This document shows, piece after piece, positions 1 through 10,522 of a DNA stretch of 64,000 nucleotides. The notes under the pieces were generated by a model that did not search any database, was not told the origin of the DNA, and saw only the letters and a list, made by a program, of their open reading frames with translations. This stretch comes from Cylindrospermum sp. FACHB-282 (GTDB taxonomy: Bacteria > Cyanobacteriota > Cyanobacteriia > Cyanobacteriales > Nostocaceae). Location of the stretch: positions 1 to 64,000 of the forward strand of contig NZ_JACJRJ010000035.1 of NCBI RefSeq assembly GCF_014697195.1, in the 5' to 3' direction. Position 1 is the first letter of the stretch, and each line of letters opens with the position of its first letter. The position numbers were made by a program, and so were the translations under genes.

Positions 1-123
1 CCGCCACCCTGGTTTGTGGATGTGAGCATAGATATTTATCAGTACGATGGCGATGACACCTCGACTACAGAAATTGACTTAGCACGAATCGAAGACAAAA
101 TTGATGCGATCGCGCAAACTTAG
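1..123 (+). CDS. C-terminal end of a hypothetical protein (5' end outside window)
   Basis: Open frame from base 1 to TAG at 121-123 (...DLARIEDKIDAIAQT*). Confidence 0.5.
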   Translation, partial: PPPWFVDVSIDIYQYDGDDTSTTEIDLARIEDKIDAIAQT

Positions 124-125
124 CA

Positions 126-326
126 ATGCAAAAACTCGGATTAATAATTTCTGGAGCAGCTTTAATTGCAAGCTTCTTTATGTTCGTTTCAAGCGGCGGA
201 TTTACAGCTGGCAGTACGCTGCAAGAAATTCGCGGCGATATCAGGCTGCTACGCCATGAAGTGCTAGCAGCGAATGCCTTACAGGATGCTGAGATTAAAT
301 CACTCAAAGAACTTAGGCACAGTTGA
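126..326 (+). CDS. small hypothetical protein with N-terminal hydrophobic segment
   Basis: 66-aa ORF starting 2 nt after the preceding stop; hydrophobic N-terminus. Confidence 0.5.
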   Translation: MQKLGLIISGAALIASFFMFVSSGGFTAGSTLQEIRGDIRLLRHEVLAANALQDAEIKSLKELRHS

Positions 327-351
327 TATTTAGTATCAATAAGTTTTCACA

Positions 352-394
352 AATTCACCCCCGAACTCTTGGTAAAAGTTCGGGGGTGAATTTT
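352..394. terminator. strong hairpin terminator
   Basis: Perfect 17-bp inverted repeat AAATTCACCCCCGAACT / AGTTCGGGGGTGAATTT followed by T's, just after the 126-326 ORF. Confidence 0.75.
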
Positions 395-1142
395 TAAAGC
401 TATATAAATCAGTACTTTCAGTCATTGGCGTCCTCGATGCGATCGCACTTTTCACAGCTTCGCCTGGGGAGTTTGTTTATTGACAATAACTGAGAATGGG
501 GGCAAGGCAGGACTATAGCTCCCTGCATGTCCAGAAGTTTACGATCGCACTTCCTTGTCTAATGACCGGGTACTTCTCGGTCTTGCAAACCGAATGTAAT
601 GCCTACGTCTAGGTGATACTTCCCCTGCGTTTTGTTTCGCCACTTGCCACATTCATTGTAATCGAAATTGCAGTGAGCAGTACACCCGTATTCTTTCTGG
701 AGATTCTATTAAGGTGGGCTAAAATTTTGATTTTGAATCTCTGTTGGCTGAAATGACACAAATTCGTTAATTTATCTGACAGTGATAAAAGAGGGATAAC
801 TCTGCCATATCAAATACAGTATTACGCTGGAATTGATGTAGTTGTTTAAAAGACTATTATACGTCTACTACTGAAGTGTAGATATAGGCTGAAACTTGGT
901 TTGCCAAAGAATTGACTTTAGCTATTGTGTAAATCAATACTAACAATTTGTATTGCCTCACACAAATATAGACTTTTACTATTTTTAGCCTTAAAATACG
1001 GTTAGTTGATCGACATTTAGTACTTTGTAGAAAGTCAAAACTTGCAATTGCGCGAAACGTTCTGCACAACAGCGTTACAACTAGTTTTCTCGTTTCAGCT
1101 AAACAAAGCCTCATTCAGAAAACCCCGCTCAAGGACAGGAGT

Positions 1143-1934
1143 ATGGACTTGTTATTGTTACCTCTCTTTAGCTTTCTAGTTGGTATTGTTGTTGGTCTGA
1201 CAGGTATTGGTGGCGCTTCCCTCATCACCCCGATGTTGATTTTTGTTTTTCAAGTGCCACCTGCGGTAGCAGTAAGTTCTGATGTCGTTGCCGCTACGCT
1301 GATGAAAGTTGTTGGTAGCATCAAGCACTGGCAACAACAAACCCTTGATGGGGAGGTGGTGAAATGGCTCGCTTTGGGAAGTGTTCCTGGTTCTCTGTTT
1401 GGGGTAGGGATATTGCACCTGATTAAACGGAATGGAGAATATGACCTAAACAACATCACCCTTCACTTGCTGGGTGTGATTATTCTGTTAGTCACGGTTT
1501 TAGCATTGGTGCAAATGGTGTTGTTGACCTTCTTCCCAAAGTTACAATTACCTGAACTACCCAAATTTGACTTAAAAACTCAACTAGGACGCTTGCAGAC
1601 TGTGAGTGTAGGAGCATTTTTAGGCTGGATTGTAGGTCTAACAAGCGTTGCTTCTGGTTCAATGTTTGCCTTGGTGCTGATTGGATTTTTCCGCTTGGAT
1701 ACACGGAAGTTAGTTGGTACAGATATTTCCCAGGCAGCAATTTTATTACTATTTACTGCTTTTGGACACCTCACTTTAGGAACAGTTGATTGGAATTTAG
1801 TATTACCGATATGGCTTGGCTCAGTGCCAGGAGTGTTACTGGGGGCTAAAATTTGCCAAATTGCGCCGCAAAAACCATTGCGATTTATTATTTACTTTAT
1901 ATTAATGATAGTGAGCTTAAAGTTAGTTAATTAG
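1143..1934 (+). CDS. TauE/SafE-family sulfite exporter/permease
   Basis: 263 aa, polytopic; GLTGIGGASLITPMLIF and VGLTSVASGSMFALVL repeats typical of TauE/SafE. Confidence 0.85.
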   Translation: MDLLLLPLFSFLVGIVVGLTGIGGASLITPMLIFVFQVPPAVAVSSDVVAATLMKVVGSIKHWQQQTLDGEVVKWLALGSVPGSLFGVGILHLIKRNGEYDLNNITLHLLGVIILLVTVLALVQMVLLTFFPKLQLPELPKFDLKTQLGRLQTVSVGAFLGWIVGLTSVASGSMFALVLIGFFRLDTRKLVGTDISQAAILLLFTAFGHLTLGTVDWNLVLPIWLGSVPGVLLGAKICQIAPQKPLRFIIYFILMIVSLKLVN

Positions 1935-1961
1935 ACAAGATTTATCGTGTTCATCTTAGAC

Positions 1962-2636
1962 CTAATTAGAAAACATTGCAATACTAGGTAAGAGTCGATA
2001 CGTTTCACTTTTCATCAGGATAGAAAATCCCAAGTAGATTAATATGAAGGGAAAGATTTTCCGACTATAGCGAGTTAGTACGGGAGCCATAAGAGGATTA
2101 CGAGTCAGGTTGTAAGATAAAAAACACCACACCCCAACAGCAAAATAGCAAACAGACAAAATTACCCCTAAACTTGGAAGATTGCTACTGGCAAACAACG
2201 GCACATAAATCCCAATATTGTTTCCTCCATTGGCAATGGTAACAGCAGAAACACGGTAGGTTTGCGGGTCGCGTAGAATGGCGAATAGCGATTTATTGTG
2301 GCGCTGAGGTTGAAGACCAGAATTGAAGTTAACTGACACAGCTTGCACTTCTTCTTCCTCATTTTCTCGGCTCATTAGATGACTAATACCAATAGCGACT
2401 GGAAGAAAACCTAGTAATCCAATCCAAGTATGTGGAATGATGAGACCACCGAAGAAACCAGGAAGACTAGCCAATACTAGTGCAGTGAATCCCAGAAATT
2501 CACCGAGAATAATATGCTGAGGACGAAAGGTTCGATTGACTTTACCGAAGAAAGCAGTCAAGTACAAATTATCATCAAAGGTAGTTGCAATAGCAACAGA
2601 AATTCCGATAACTATGGTACTAATTAACCCACTCAT
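1962..2636 (-). CDS. CadD-like cadmium resistance transporter family protein
   Basis: 224 aa; TTFDDNLYLTAFF, GEFLGFTALVLASLPGFFGGLIIP, TIANGGNNIGIYVPLFA motifs shared with 7473-8225 and 9557-10234. Confidence 0.8.
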   Translation of the reverse strand: MSGLISTIVIGISVAIATTFDDNLYLTAFFGKVNRTFRPQHIILGEFLGFTALVLASLPGFFGGLIIPHTWIGLLGFLPVAIGISHLMSRENEEEEVQAVSVNFNSGLQPQRHNKSLFAILRDPQTYRVSAVTIANGGNNIGIYVPLFASSNLPSLGVILSVCYFAVGVWCFLSYNLTRNPLMAPVLTRYSRKIFPFILIYLGFSILMKSETYRLLPSIAMFSN

Positions 2637-3479
2637 ATTTGTTGCTCACAATAATTAAATTCTATTTTCCTAACTCCTCTCTCCTTTTGAAAGTGAGGCA
2701 AGTTAGGATCTTGTTAGACTGTTTTACCTCGAATCAGCAGACAGATGATTTTTGGAAATCTTGGAAGCTATCGCTATTAAATGAACTGATGATTCTTTTT
2801 TTGGTAAGATACTTGGCTTTGCCTGAAATCAATATTATTCCTTTCAGCTTGATAAAAGCAAATATTCTTTCTTTTTAAAATGATAAATAAAAGTGATGAA
2901 TAACCTAACTATGCCCTGTTGATATTGAAGTTAATTCAAATAAGTAGGTCGGCGTAAATATTTGTCATGGGAATAAGGCAGGAAGCAGGGAGCGCAGGTT
3001 TTTAGCCTACCTCATATATATTTATATATGGATACAATTCTTTTAGTTATGGAGTTGATCCGAGGGGATATGCTTTTTTTATAGTGCCGCTTCTTTATCT
3101 ATATCGCAGTTGCGATCGCTAGTATTTCTCAACCGTAATCCAGGTGCTCTATTTTAATGGCTACGATATCAAAGCAAAAAACAATTCGTTCCACAGAACC
3201 AATATGACTCAAAGCGTTTGAAAACTCTAGAGATATCCAAAAACAATATAAGTAGGTTGGCGTAAATAATTCAAGGTTGGTAGTCAGGGCTGAAGCCCTC
3301 ACTACGAGCAAATTTCAATAGTTTTTACTTTGCTTAACATAGTTTGATTTCTTTTCGCCTACTTACTTGATTGGATACATCAGCTAGGAAATCAAAAAAC
3401 CCCCAATAGCAAGGGGCAACAGGGGTCAATCAGAGATATTTACTTAGGTTTTTTTCGTGCCATAGCTATGCACTTTTAA

Positions 3480-3989
3480 TCATGGAGTGGTGAATCCAAG
3501 TGGTATGATGGCATTTTCCAAATCAGCCCCTTGGAAGTTTGCCCCAATTGTATTTGCGTCTGTTAGATTCGCTTTCTCTAAGTCCGCATCAAATAGGTTT
3601 GCTTTCTCTAGGTTTGCTCCGATGATGTTTGCCTTACCCAAATCTGCACCTAGGAGATTCGCACCTTGTAGGTTAGTTCCTTGTAAGTTGGCTCTTTCTA
3701 AGTCAGCACCTTGCAAGTTCGCGTTCTCTAAATTTGCAGCTTGCAGATTTCTATCTTTGAGGTTTGCTCCAATTAAGTTGCACCCGAAACATTCGTTGGT
3801 TTCTAGTAAATGCCTAACGTTTTCTGCTACAGATTTTATGGGGGCAGGTGTAGATTGGGCGCTGATATCTGGTGTTATTGATTGAGCTTTAGCGCTGGGC
3901 TGCTCAAGTAGAGAAAATCCGACTATAAGTGCCATAAATACGGCAGTAACTATCCAATTAGTAAATTTCTGGGAAATTGGTTTATTCAT
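3480..3989 (-). CDS. secreted pentapeptide-repeat protein
   Basis: Signal-like N-terminus followed by A(D/N)Lxx repeats (ANLQGADLERANLQGTNLQGANLLGADLGKANI). Confidence 0.85.
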   Translation of the reverse strand: MNKPISQKFTNWIVTAVFMALIVGFSLLEQPSAKAQSITPDISAQSTPAPIKSVAENVRHLLETNECFGCNLIGANLKDRNLQAANLENANLQGADLERANLQGTNLQGANLLGADLGKANIIGANLEKANLFDADLEKANLTDANTIGANFQGADLENAIIPLGFTTP

Positions 3990-4760
3990 TGAGTTTTTCT
4001 CTATGGTAACTTGCTATGTTGGTTTTACTTTTATAAAAGTAATCAATCAACTACTTGATAGTTACTGTAAATAACTTAACTGATAAAAGCAACTATTATT
4101 TTTGTTCAAATTGATAACTTCAAGTGATTTAAAACTTTTGCGGGAAATTAGCTTCTGCAAACGGGAATCCAGACTTAATTGTTTAAGCTTTGCCAAGTTG
4201 GGTTATTTGGCGATCGCACCGCAGACGCCGCAGGCATCGCACCTCAGGGTGGGTCAGGGCGATGTCTCGAAATTAACTAGCATAGATGAAATTCGTCAGA
4301 AACCAAACTACTGTAAGTTAATAGACTAACCGTATTTATTTTTGTAAAGGTATTGCTTTACCTGACTACCTGTGGGATAGTCTAACAATGGGTTACATCA
4401 TACTGTATGTCGATAAACTTACCGTAATTAAAGGACAGGAAATATTGCAGCTACTTTGGTTTATTCCAATGATTCTGCTCTCTTGTATGGAGTCACGACT
4501 TACGCAAAAATCGCCAAAAAGCTTAATTTTAGGACTTAACGGACAGAAAATAGCAAATATGGGGTATGGTTTGTGTCGTTAAAAATCGTGATTCGTGCGT
4601 TAGGGAACGCACCCTACTACTGATTCTGCCCTCTTGTATGGTGGAGTCACGACTTACGCAAAAATCGCCAAAAAGCTTAATTTATCTAACCGCCAAGAAT
4701 TCGTAGAGTGTGCGTAAGTCCTAGGAGTGTATCTACTTTCATTTCTGACAAATAAGTAAT

Positions 4761-5033
4761 TTGGATATGGTTACTGACAATCAGATCATCCACAAACGAA
4801 TTCGCCTGCGAATTCCCAGAAATTTTCATCAAGAACCGATCATTTCTCGCTTAGTCTCAGACTATGGTCTAACGATAAATATTACAGCTGCCATTTTGGG
4901 TGCAAATGCTGTTGGTGACGGTTGGTTTGAGCTTGATCTACAAGGTACAGTAGCAAAGATAGATGATGCTATCAATTACCTTCAGGAGATAGAACTAGAA
5001 ATCTGGGATGAAAACAGCACAAGTAGTTGGTAA
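4761..5033 (+). CDS. NIL domain-containing protein (one domain)
   Basis: IRLRIPRNFHQEPIISRLVSDYGLTINITAAILGANAVGDGWFELDLQGT...INYLQ matches the NIL (ferredoxin-like) pattern. Confidence 0.75.
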   Translation: MDMVTDNQIIHKRIRLRIPRNFHQEPIISRLVSDYGLTINITAAILGANAVGDGWFELDLQGTVAKIDDAINYLQEIELEIWDENSTSSW

Positions 5034-5061
5034 TTAACTGTTCTTCCCATTCCTTATTGCT

Positions 5062-5688
5062 ATGCCACAAAAGAAATCGCCTTCACCTACTCCAGTTTAT
5101 AGCCGCATTCGCATACCCCAGCATTACCAATGGCAACCTGTGATTTCGCGTTTGGTATCGCGCTATGGTGTTACTGTCAATATCACAGCTGCGATGCTGA
5201 AAGAAAGAGAAAACTATGGTTGGTTTGACTTGCAACTCCAAGGTAATTCAGAACATATCTCTAATGGACTGCTGTACTTACAGAACCTGGGAGTAGATTT
5301 AATGCATCTGGGGAGTGCCGAAAATGTGCAGCATAATGTTGACTCTCAACCATTTCCCCATTCATGCCAGGAAGTTGCCCCTTTACCAACAGCTACGGAG
5401 ATTCCAGCCTCCCAAGGCTACAGTGGTCAATCTTACCGACTGCGCTTGCAAATTTGGATCTTGAAAGATTATTACCAAACACCAGTGATCTTTGACTTAG
5501 TTTCTCGCTATGGGATCACAGTCAATATTATTACGGCATTACTTCCAGCCAATCAACAGGACGATGGTTGGTTCGTTCTGGATCTTTGGGGTAGACCACA
5601 ACAACTTTTTTCTAGTTTTAATTACTTAAAAACACTAGAGTTACCACTTTGGTTAGACGCATCTTTTTTGCCGACAAATTTCATCTAA
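5062..5688 (+). CDS. NIL domain-containing protein (two domains)
   Basis: Two NIL units: IRIPQHYQWQPVISRLVSRYGVTVNITAA... and LQIWILKDYYQTPVIFDLVSRYGITVNIITA... Confidence 0.75.
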   Translation: MPQKKSPSPTPVYSRIRIPQHYQWQPVISRLVSRYGVTVNITAAMLKERENYGWFDLQLQGNSEHISNGLLYLQNLGVDLMHLGSAENVQHNVDSQPFPHSCQEVAPLPTATEIPASQGYSGQSYRLRLQIWILKDYYQTPVIFDLVSRYGITVNIITALLPANQQDDGWFVLDLWGRPQQLFSSFNYLKTLELPLWLDASFLPTNFI

Positions 5689-5703
5689 ATTGAAGATATT
5701 TCT

Positions 5704-5886
5704 ATGGTTCCATTGGTTGGTGAAAGCAGCAGCATCACTCGACTGGCTTGGCGGTTAGATATTCTTCAATATTACTTGCAAGAACAAATTATTTTGCGGA
5801 TGGTCTCTGATTATAACTTGGCACTCAATATTACTGAGGCAGTGCTAGACAAAAATACTCATGAACCAGAATATTTTGACTTATAA
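5704..5886 (+). CDS. short NIL-like protein, C-terminally truncated domain
   Basis: LDILQYYLQEQIILRMVSDYNLALNITEAVLDKNTHEPEYFDL* stops mid-domain. Confidence 0.55.
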   Translation: MVPLVGESSSITRLAWRLDILQYYLQEQIILRMVSDYNLALNITEAVLDKNTHEPEYFDL

Positions 5887-5901
5887 CTGCGGAGTTGTAT
5901 A

Positions 5902-6369
5902 TCATTCGAGCAAAAAAGTCTGCAAATAATCTAGGGGAACCGTGAAGACATAGTAGAGTACTCCCATACCAAGAAGTATTACAGCTAGACTCGCAAGAAG
6001 TATCCAACGGTCTGGCGGTTGATAAGTATCCTCGTCAATGTCTCGGCGAACAGCAAAATAATGTTGAGTTGAAAGTACCACTGTTAACAAACCTACCAAA
6101 GTAAATGCTAAACCTAACTTCCAACCATTACCAGGAGGTTGTGGTGCCAGCGGAGGACTGATAAGACGCAAACGCACAATCAAAACACCAAAACCCATGA
6201 ATGCAATACCACTCCGCATCCATGCTAGATAAGTACGTTCATTTGCCAAATGATCCCGAATTCGATCAGACCTGTACTTCTTTTTTTCTAACTTCTTCAC
6301 TTCTAATCTTTCTGCTTCTATCTTCATAGGATTTATGTCTTTAATTAACTGATGAAAATATTTAATCAT
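5902..6369 (-). CDS. DUF202 (YidH-like) membrane protein
   Basis: DRIRDHLANERTYLAWMRSGIAFMGFGVLIVRL signature. Confidence 0.85.
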   Translation of the reverse strand: MIKYFHQLIKDINPMKIEAERLEVKKLEKKKYRSDRIRDHLANERTYLAWMRSGIAFMGFGVLIVRLRLISPPLAPQPPGNGWKLGLAFTLVGLLTVVLSTQHYFAVRRDIDEDTYQPPDRWILLASLAVILLGMGVLYYVFTVPLDYLQTFLLE

Positions 6370-6761
6370 TGATTAATATCTTCTCATATAAACACATAAA
6401 TACCATAGCTTTATAATAAATAATTATGGCTACTGGCTAATCTAGTTTTTTTAATAAATTGTATTTATTAAAATACCAGAATCGATAGATTGCTTGTTTA
6501 CTAATAGGTTGAATTTCAACATACTATGACTTAGGCAATAATAACAAAAATTGAAAATCTTAATCCGTGCGTTCCCTAACGCACGCTACGGGTAGGATGG
6601 GTAAAGAGACGCATCAAAACAGCATTAAAAAAGCCCAAAATTAGGATGAATTTCCAAAGGAAGTAAGTCCTACGTACTATACATTCCCAATAAAAAAGCC
6701 AGAATTGGTCTGGCTGCGCGCAATTGACATATTGGATCAGTCTAGAACGAAATAGCCCTGC

Positions 6762-7385
6762 TTAATCATTGATTTTTGCAGTGGTGATTCCAGACTCAAG
6801 TACCACTTGTAAATTATCAGGAATCAACCAGTTAGCTTCACCAGATTTGAAAACGTTTGCAGGTGGGACATTGAATTCAGTTTCTCCAGTTTGGGGGTTG
6901 CTTGTAGCAACTAAAATAGTTCCATGAACAATTTTAAAGGCTCTAGCAGGGGTAGCTTCTTTTCCTTCTGTAGCGGCTTCACCAGGGATATAAACTCCTT
7001 GACAATCCCACTCGTCATCAGTTTCTGCACCACTGGGTAGCAGATATAATTCATTATCATAGGTCGAGCTAGATTTTTTGGATTTTTGACCATAAATTAA
7101 CAGTGTTTTCTCTGTTTGATTGCGACAAACACCAGAAGAATTTTTACTTGTTTCAAGGATATACTTTTGGAATTTTAAATCAGATATTTTTTGCTGAAGT
7201 TCTGGTGTAGAAGTTTCAGTCTGTTGTTGCTGTAAAGCGGATTCCAGCTTTTGAGTGAGTTCTATATAGTCTGGATCAGCAGTATATTTTCTCTCTGCCC
7301 AAGATGGCTGAATAATCATCAAGTTTACTAGCAGTACCAAGAAAACTAGAGTCATTTTGACAAGACTATTTCTGAAGAGTTTCAT
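6762..7385 (-). CDS. secreted hypothetical protein
   Basis: 207 aa with N-terminal signal-like segment (LVFLVLLVNLMIIQPSWA). Confidence 0.6.
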   Translation of the reverse strand: MKLFRNSLVKMTLVFLVLLVNLMIIQPSWAERKYTADPDYIELTQKLESALQQQQTETSTPELQQKISDLKFQKYILETSKNSSGVCRNQTEKTLLIYGQKSKKSSSTYDNELYLLPSGAETDDEWDCQGVYIPGEAATEGKEATPARAFKIVHGTILVATSNPQTGETEFNVPPANVFKSGEANWLIPDNLQVVLESGITTAKIND

Positions 7386-7472
7386 GTGTTTTTCCTTATG
7401 GGTACAAACTTTTCTACAGGTACTAACTATCTAATTTAAAATGTGTTGATGTCTCTTGTATACTATAAAAAT

Positions 7473-8225
7473 TCATTTTTGTTCAACTCTAGATAAAACT
7501 TCAGCTTCGGGTGATCCCAAAGAAAAACCGTAATTTTCTCGCCACGTATTCCTGCCTAAAATTAACAGATGAGAACCTAGGCTTACGCAAGTGATGATAA
7601 CCAAGATGGGAGTTTCTAAAGTGTGGCTTTGCATCAAAATAGAAACACCCAATCCTATTAAAATAAAGGGAACAAGGGAATTACCGTAGCGAGTAATTGC
7701 CGATGCGATCGCAGTTATCTGAGTTAGACAGTAGGCTACATAACACCACACACTTACCATCACGAAGAACACTGCCAAAATGACCAGTAAGCTATCCCAT
7801 GTATTGGTAGCAAACATCGGCATATAGATACTGATGTTGTCCCCACCATTGGCGATTGTGACTGCTGCTACACCATAGGTTTGGGGAGAAAGGAAGTTGC
7901 ACCACCAAGATGAGGAAGATTCGGGGTTGTTTGTATTTTCTCCATCGTCAGTTTCTTGATTTAGTAAACGACTGATACCAATAATGATAGGAATAATACC
8001 GAGTAAACCAATCCAGGATTCTGGTAGGATGAACTTGCCAAAGAAGCTGGGTAAGCTGGCAACTACTAGGGCACTAAAACCTAAGTATTGACCAATAATA
8101 ATGTGACGACGGCGAAAGCAAGCATTTATTTGTGAGAAAAACAGCGATAGAACAAAAATATCATCGAGATTGGTGGCAACGAAAGCAGTGAGTCCTGTAG
8201 GAATAGCAGTTAATAATCCGCTCAT
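7473..8225 (-). CDS. CadD-like cadmium resistance transporter family protein
   Basis: Paralog of 1962-2636; internal Met at 8225 aligns with paralog starts (ORF track begins at 8246). Confidence 0.8.
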   Translation of the reverse strand: MSGLLTAIPTGLTAFVATNLDDIFVLSLFFSQINACFRRRHIIIGQYLGFSALVVASLPSFFGKFILPESWIGLLGIIPIIIGISRLLNQETDDGENTNNPESSSSWWCNFLSPQTYGVAAVTIANGGDNISIYMPMFATNTWDSLLVILAVFFVMVSVWCYVAYCLTQITAIASAITRYGNSLVPFILIGLGVSILMQSHTLETPILVIITCVSLGSHLLILGRNTWRENYGFSLGSPEAEVLSRVEQK

Positions 8226-8616
8226 CTGTGTGTCATTTCTCCTCAATGGTGGTGACTTTTAACCATCTGTATCGGTCGCTAGCTGGAATGTTTGCTGATC
8301 TAGAGGTTTCGCGTTTTAGCATTGTTGATGCTTCAATTCTGTTGTCATCAGCAAATTTTCCAGTCTAAGGATATCCGAGTACAGTTGAATTAAACTGGTG
8401 ATTTTCCTTACTGCGCTAAATGCATGGTTTCACTCTATGGCTCCTCATCAATAAAAGCAAACAGTCTTTTTTGTCAAATCCATAGACGGAACTTATTGAT
8501 GTGCAGATATGACAGCAGCCATGTCATAATTTTATCTACAGTTTTCCGCTAAATTTGCCGTATAATGATTTCGTGGTGTTCAAAATTACTATTCTACAAG
8601 CTTATACATAGCCAAA

Positions 8617-9552
8617 ATGACGCTGGAACAGTTGCGAATTTTTTTAGCCGTAGCAGAGGTGTTGCACTTTACTCGTGCTGCTGAATCACTTTATATTACT
8701 CAACCAGCTGTCAGTGCTGCCATCCAAACCTTAGAAACAGAATATGGTGTTAGATTATTTCATCGTATTGGCCGTCATATTGAAATTACCGATGCTGGTA
8801 AATTATTGCAAGGTGAAGCTCAGAAAATTCTTGATCATGTAGAGTTAACAGAACGTGGCTTGAAGGAATTAAACAATCTGCAACGGGGAGAGTTAAAGAT
8901 AGGTGCGAGTCTCACGGTTGGCAATTATTGGTTACCCCAAAAAATTAGCCAGTTTAAGCAGTTATATCCCGGCATTTTTATTAACTGTAAGTTGGGAAAT
9001 GCTGAAGAAATTTGTGAAGGAACTGCTGTGGGTATGTATGATTTGGGTTTGGTGACAGGGGAGATCAAACCATCATTGCAGCATTGTTTAGAGAAAGACG
9101 AAGTAGGAAGCGATCGCCTGCAAATTGTTGTCAGCAAATCTCACCCTTGGTTTCAGCGTAGCGAGATTTATCTAGATGAATTACTCAGCACAAGTTGGGT
9201 GATGCGTGAGTCTGGTTCTGGCGCACAGCAAATATTTCACCAAGCTTTGCAAAGTTGGGGCATTGAACCCAGCACTCTAGATGTTGTACTTCACTTAAAC
9301 ACTAGCGAAATGGTAAAAGCAGTTGTAGAAAGTGGCGTTGGTGCGGCAGCTATTCCAGAATCTATGGTAAAAAAAGAATTGCAACTAGGCACATTACAAG
9401 CTGTGCGAATTATCGATGTGCGAAAAAAATCTGGAAAGAGATTGGAAATTGTCCAGCCTGTTTGGAAACTAAAACACCGCCAAAGGTTTCATACACGGGT
9501 GATGGTAGCTTTTGAAAATATTCTGATAGAAGATAAAATGCAAGTTGCTTAA
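8617..9552 (+). CDS. LysR-family transcriptional regulator (CysL/YwfK-like)
   Basis: MTLEQLRIFLAVAEVLHFTRAAESLYITQPAVSAAIQTLE HTH plus LysR substrate-binding domain. Confidence 0.9.
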   Translation: MTLEQLRIFLAVAEVLHFTRAAESLYITQPAVSAAIQTLETEYGVRLFHRIGRHIEITDAGKLLQGEAQKILDHVELTERGLKELNNLQRGELKIGASLTVGNYWLPQKISQFKQLYPGIFINCKLGNAEEICEGTAVGMYDLGLVTGEIKPSLQHCLEKDEVGSDRLQIVVSKSHPWFQRSEIYLDELLSTSWVMRESGSGAQQIFHQALQSWGIEPSTLDVVLHLNTSEMVKAVVESGVGAAAIPESMVKKELQLGTLQAVRIIDVRKKSGKRLEIVQPVWKLKHRQRFHTRVMVAFENILIEDKMQVA

Positions 9553-9556
9553 TTTA

Positions 9557-10234
9557 TCAACTGCTTTTTTTTAGTAAAATCATTAAACAAACACAACTTG
9601 CTGCTAACTTCATCAGGCTTAAAGCTTCAGTTTTTAAAACAATAAACCCGCCCAATATCATCAAAATTAAAGGTAAAATATAACTACTATATTGACTTAA
9701 AATATCTACCAGTTTTGCTTGATAACTAAATTTATAAGCTAGATAACACCAAAGTGCTATTAATATAAAAAATACTCCCATAATCATCATAAAGTTTACT
9801 AAATCACTACTAGCAAATAACGGCACATAAAAGCTAATGTTATCACTTCCATTAGCGATAGTTATAGCTGCAACGCTGTAGGTATGTGCATTAAAAAGAC
9901 TGGCGGTGTTTAAATCTAGAGCCTCTGCTGTTACAATTGCAACCTCTTGAGATACATCTGCTTCTCGATTTATCAAACTGCTGATACCCATTGCCATGGG
10001 GATTAATCCTAGCAATCCAATCCAGTGGGGTGGTATGATGAATGCACTAAATAATCCAGGAAGACTGGCAATCACTAGCACTGCAAAGCCTAAATATTGA
10101 CCAGCAATAATGTGCCGACACCTGAAGCTAGAATTTATTTGAGAAAACAGCAGTAATAAAATAACGAGATCATCAATGTTAGTGACAATGAAGGCTGAGA
10201 TAGCAACTAATAGTGTGGTAATTAACTCACCCAT
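9557..10234 (-). CDS. CadD-like cadmium resistance transporter family protein
   Basis: 225 aa; same motifs as the other two paralogs; convergent with the LysR gene. Confidence 0.8.
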   Translation of the reverse strand: MGELITTLLVAISAFIVTNIDDLVILLLLFSQINSSFRCRHIIAGQYLGFAVLVIASLPGLFSAFIIPPHWIGLLGLIPMAMGISSLINREADVSQEVAIVTAEALDLNTASLFNAHTYSVAAITIANGSDNISFYVPLFASSDLVNFMMIMGVFFILIALWCYLAYKFSYQAKLVDILSQYSSYILPLILMILGGFIVLKTEALSLMKLAASCVCLMILLKKSS

Positions 10235-10522
10235 TTCAGCTGATAATTTCAGGATTCAGGTCTCTGGGCTTTAACGTTTTATACACTGGTTGTCCTTTAG
10301 TATCTGGATAAATCATTTCTGGCTTGGTTTTTACTTGAATTTGCCAAACCATACCTCTATCTTTAGCAAGATTTTTAGTTTAATCATCATACTTTCAAAC
10401 TAGCAGATCACATAATATACCTGGGGACTGAGAAAAACAGTACACTCGTTCTATTATAAAGGCGATAAAGATAGTATTATTAAGGACTGTTTCACGGCGC
10501 AACATTCTTTCAGCCTGTCAAT

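Noticed and set aside
857-1114. 85-aa minus-strand ORF in the TauE upstream region
   Set aside because: No recognisable motif, AT-rich intergenic composition.
3487-3885. Plus-strand ORF antisense to the pentapeptide gene (also 23574-23903 and 24569-24875)
   Set aside because: Low-complexity antisense frames of A(D/N)LXX repeat genes stay open by composition.
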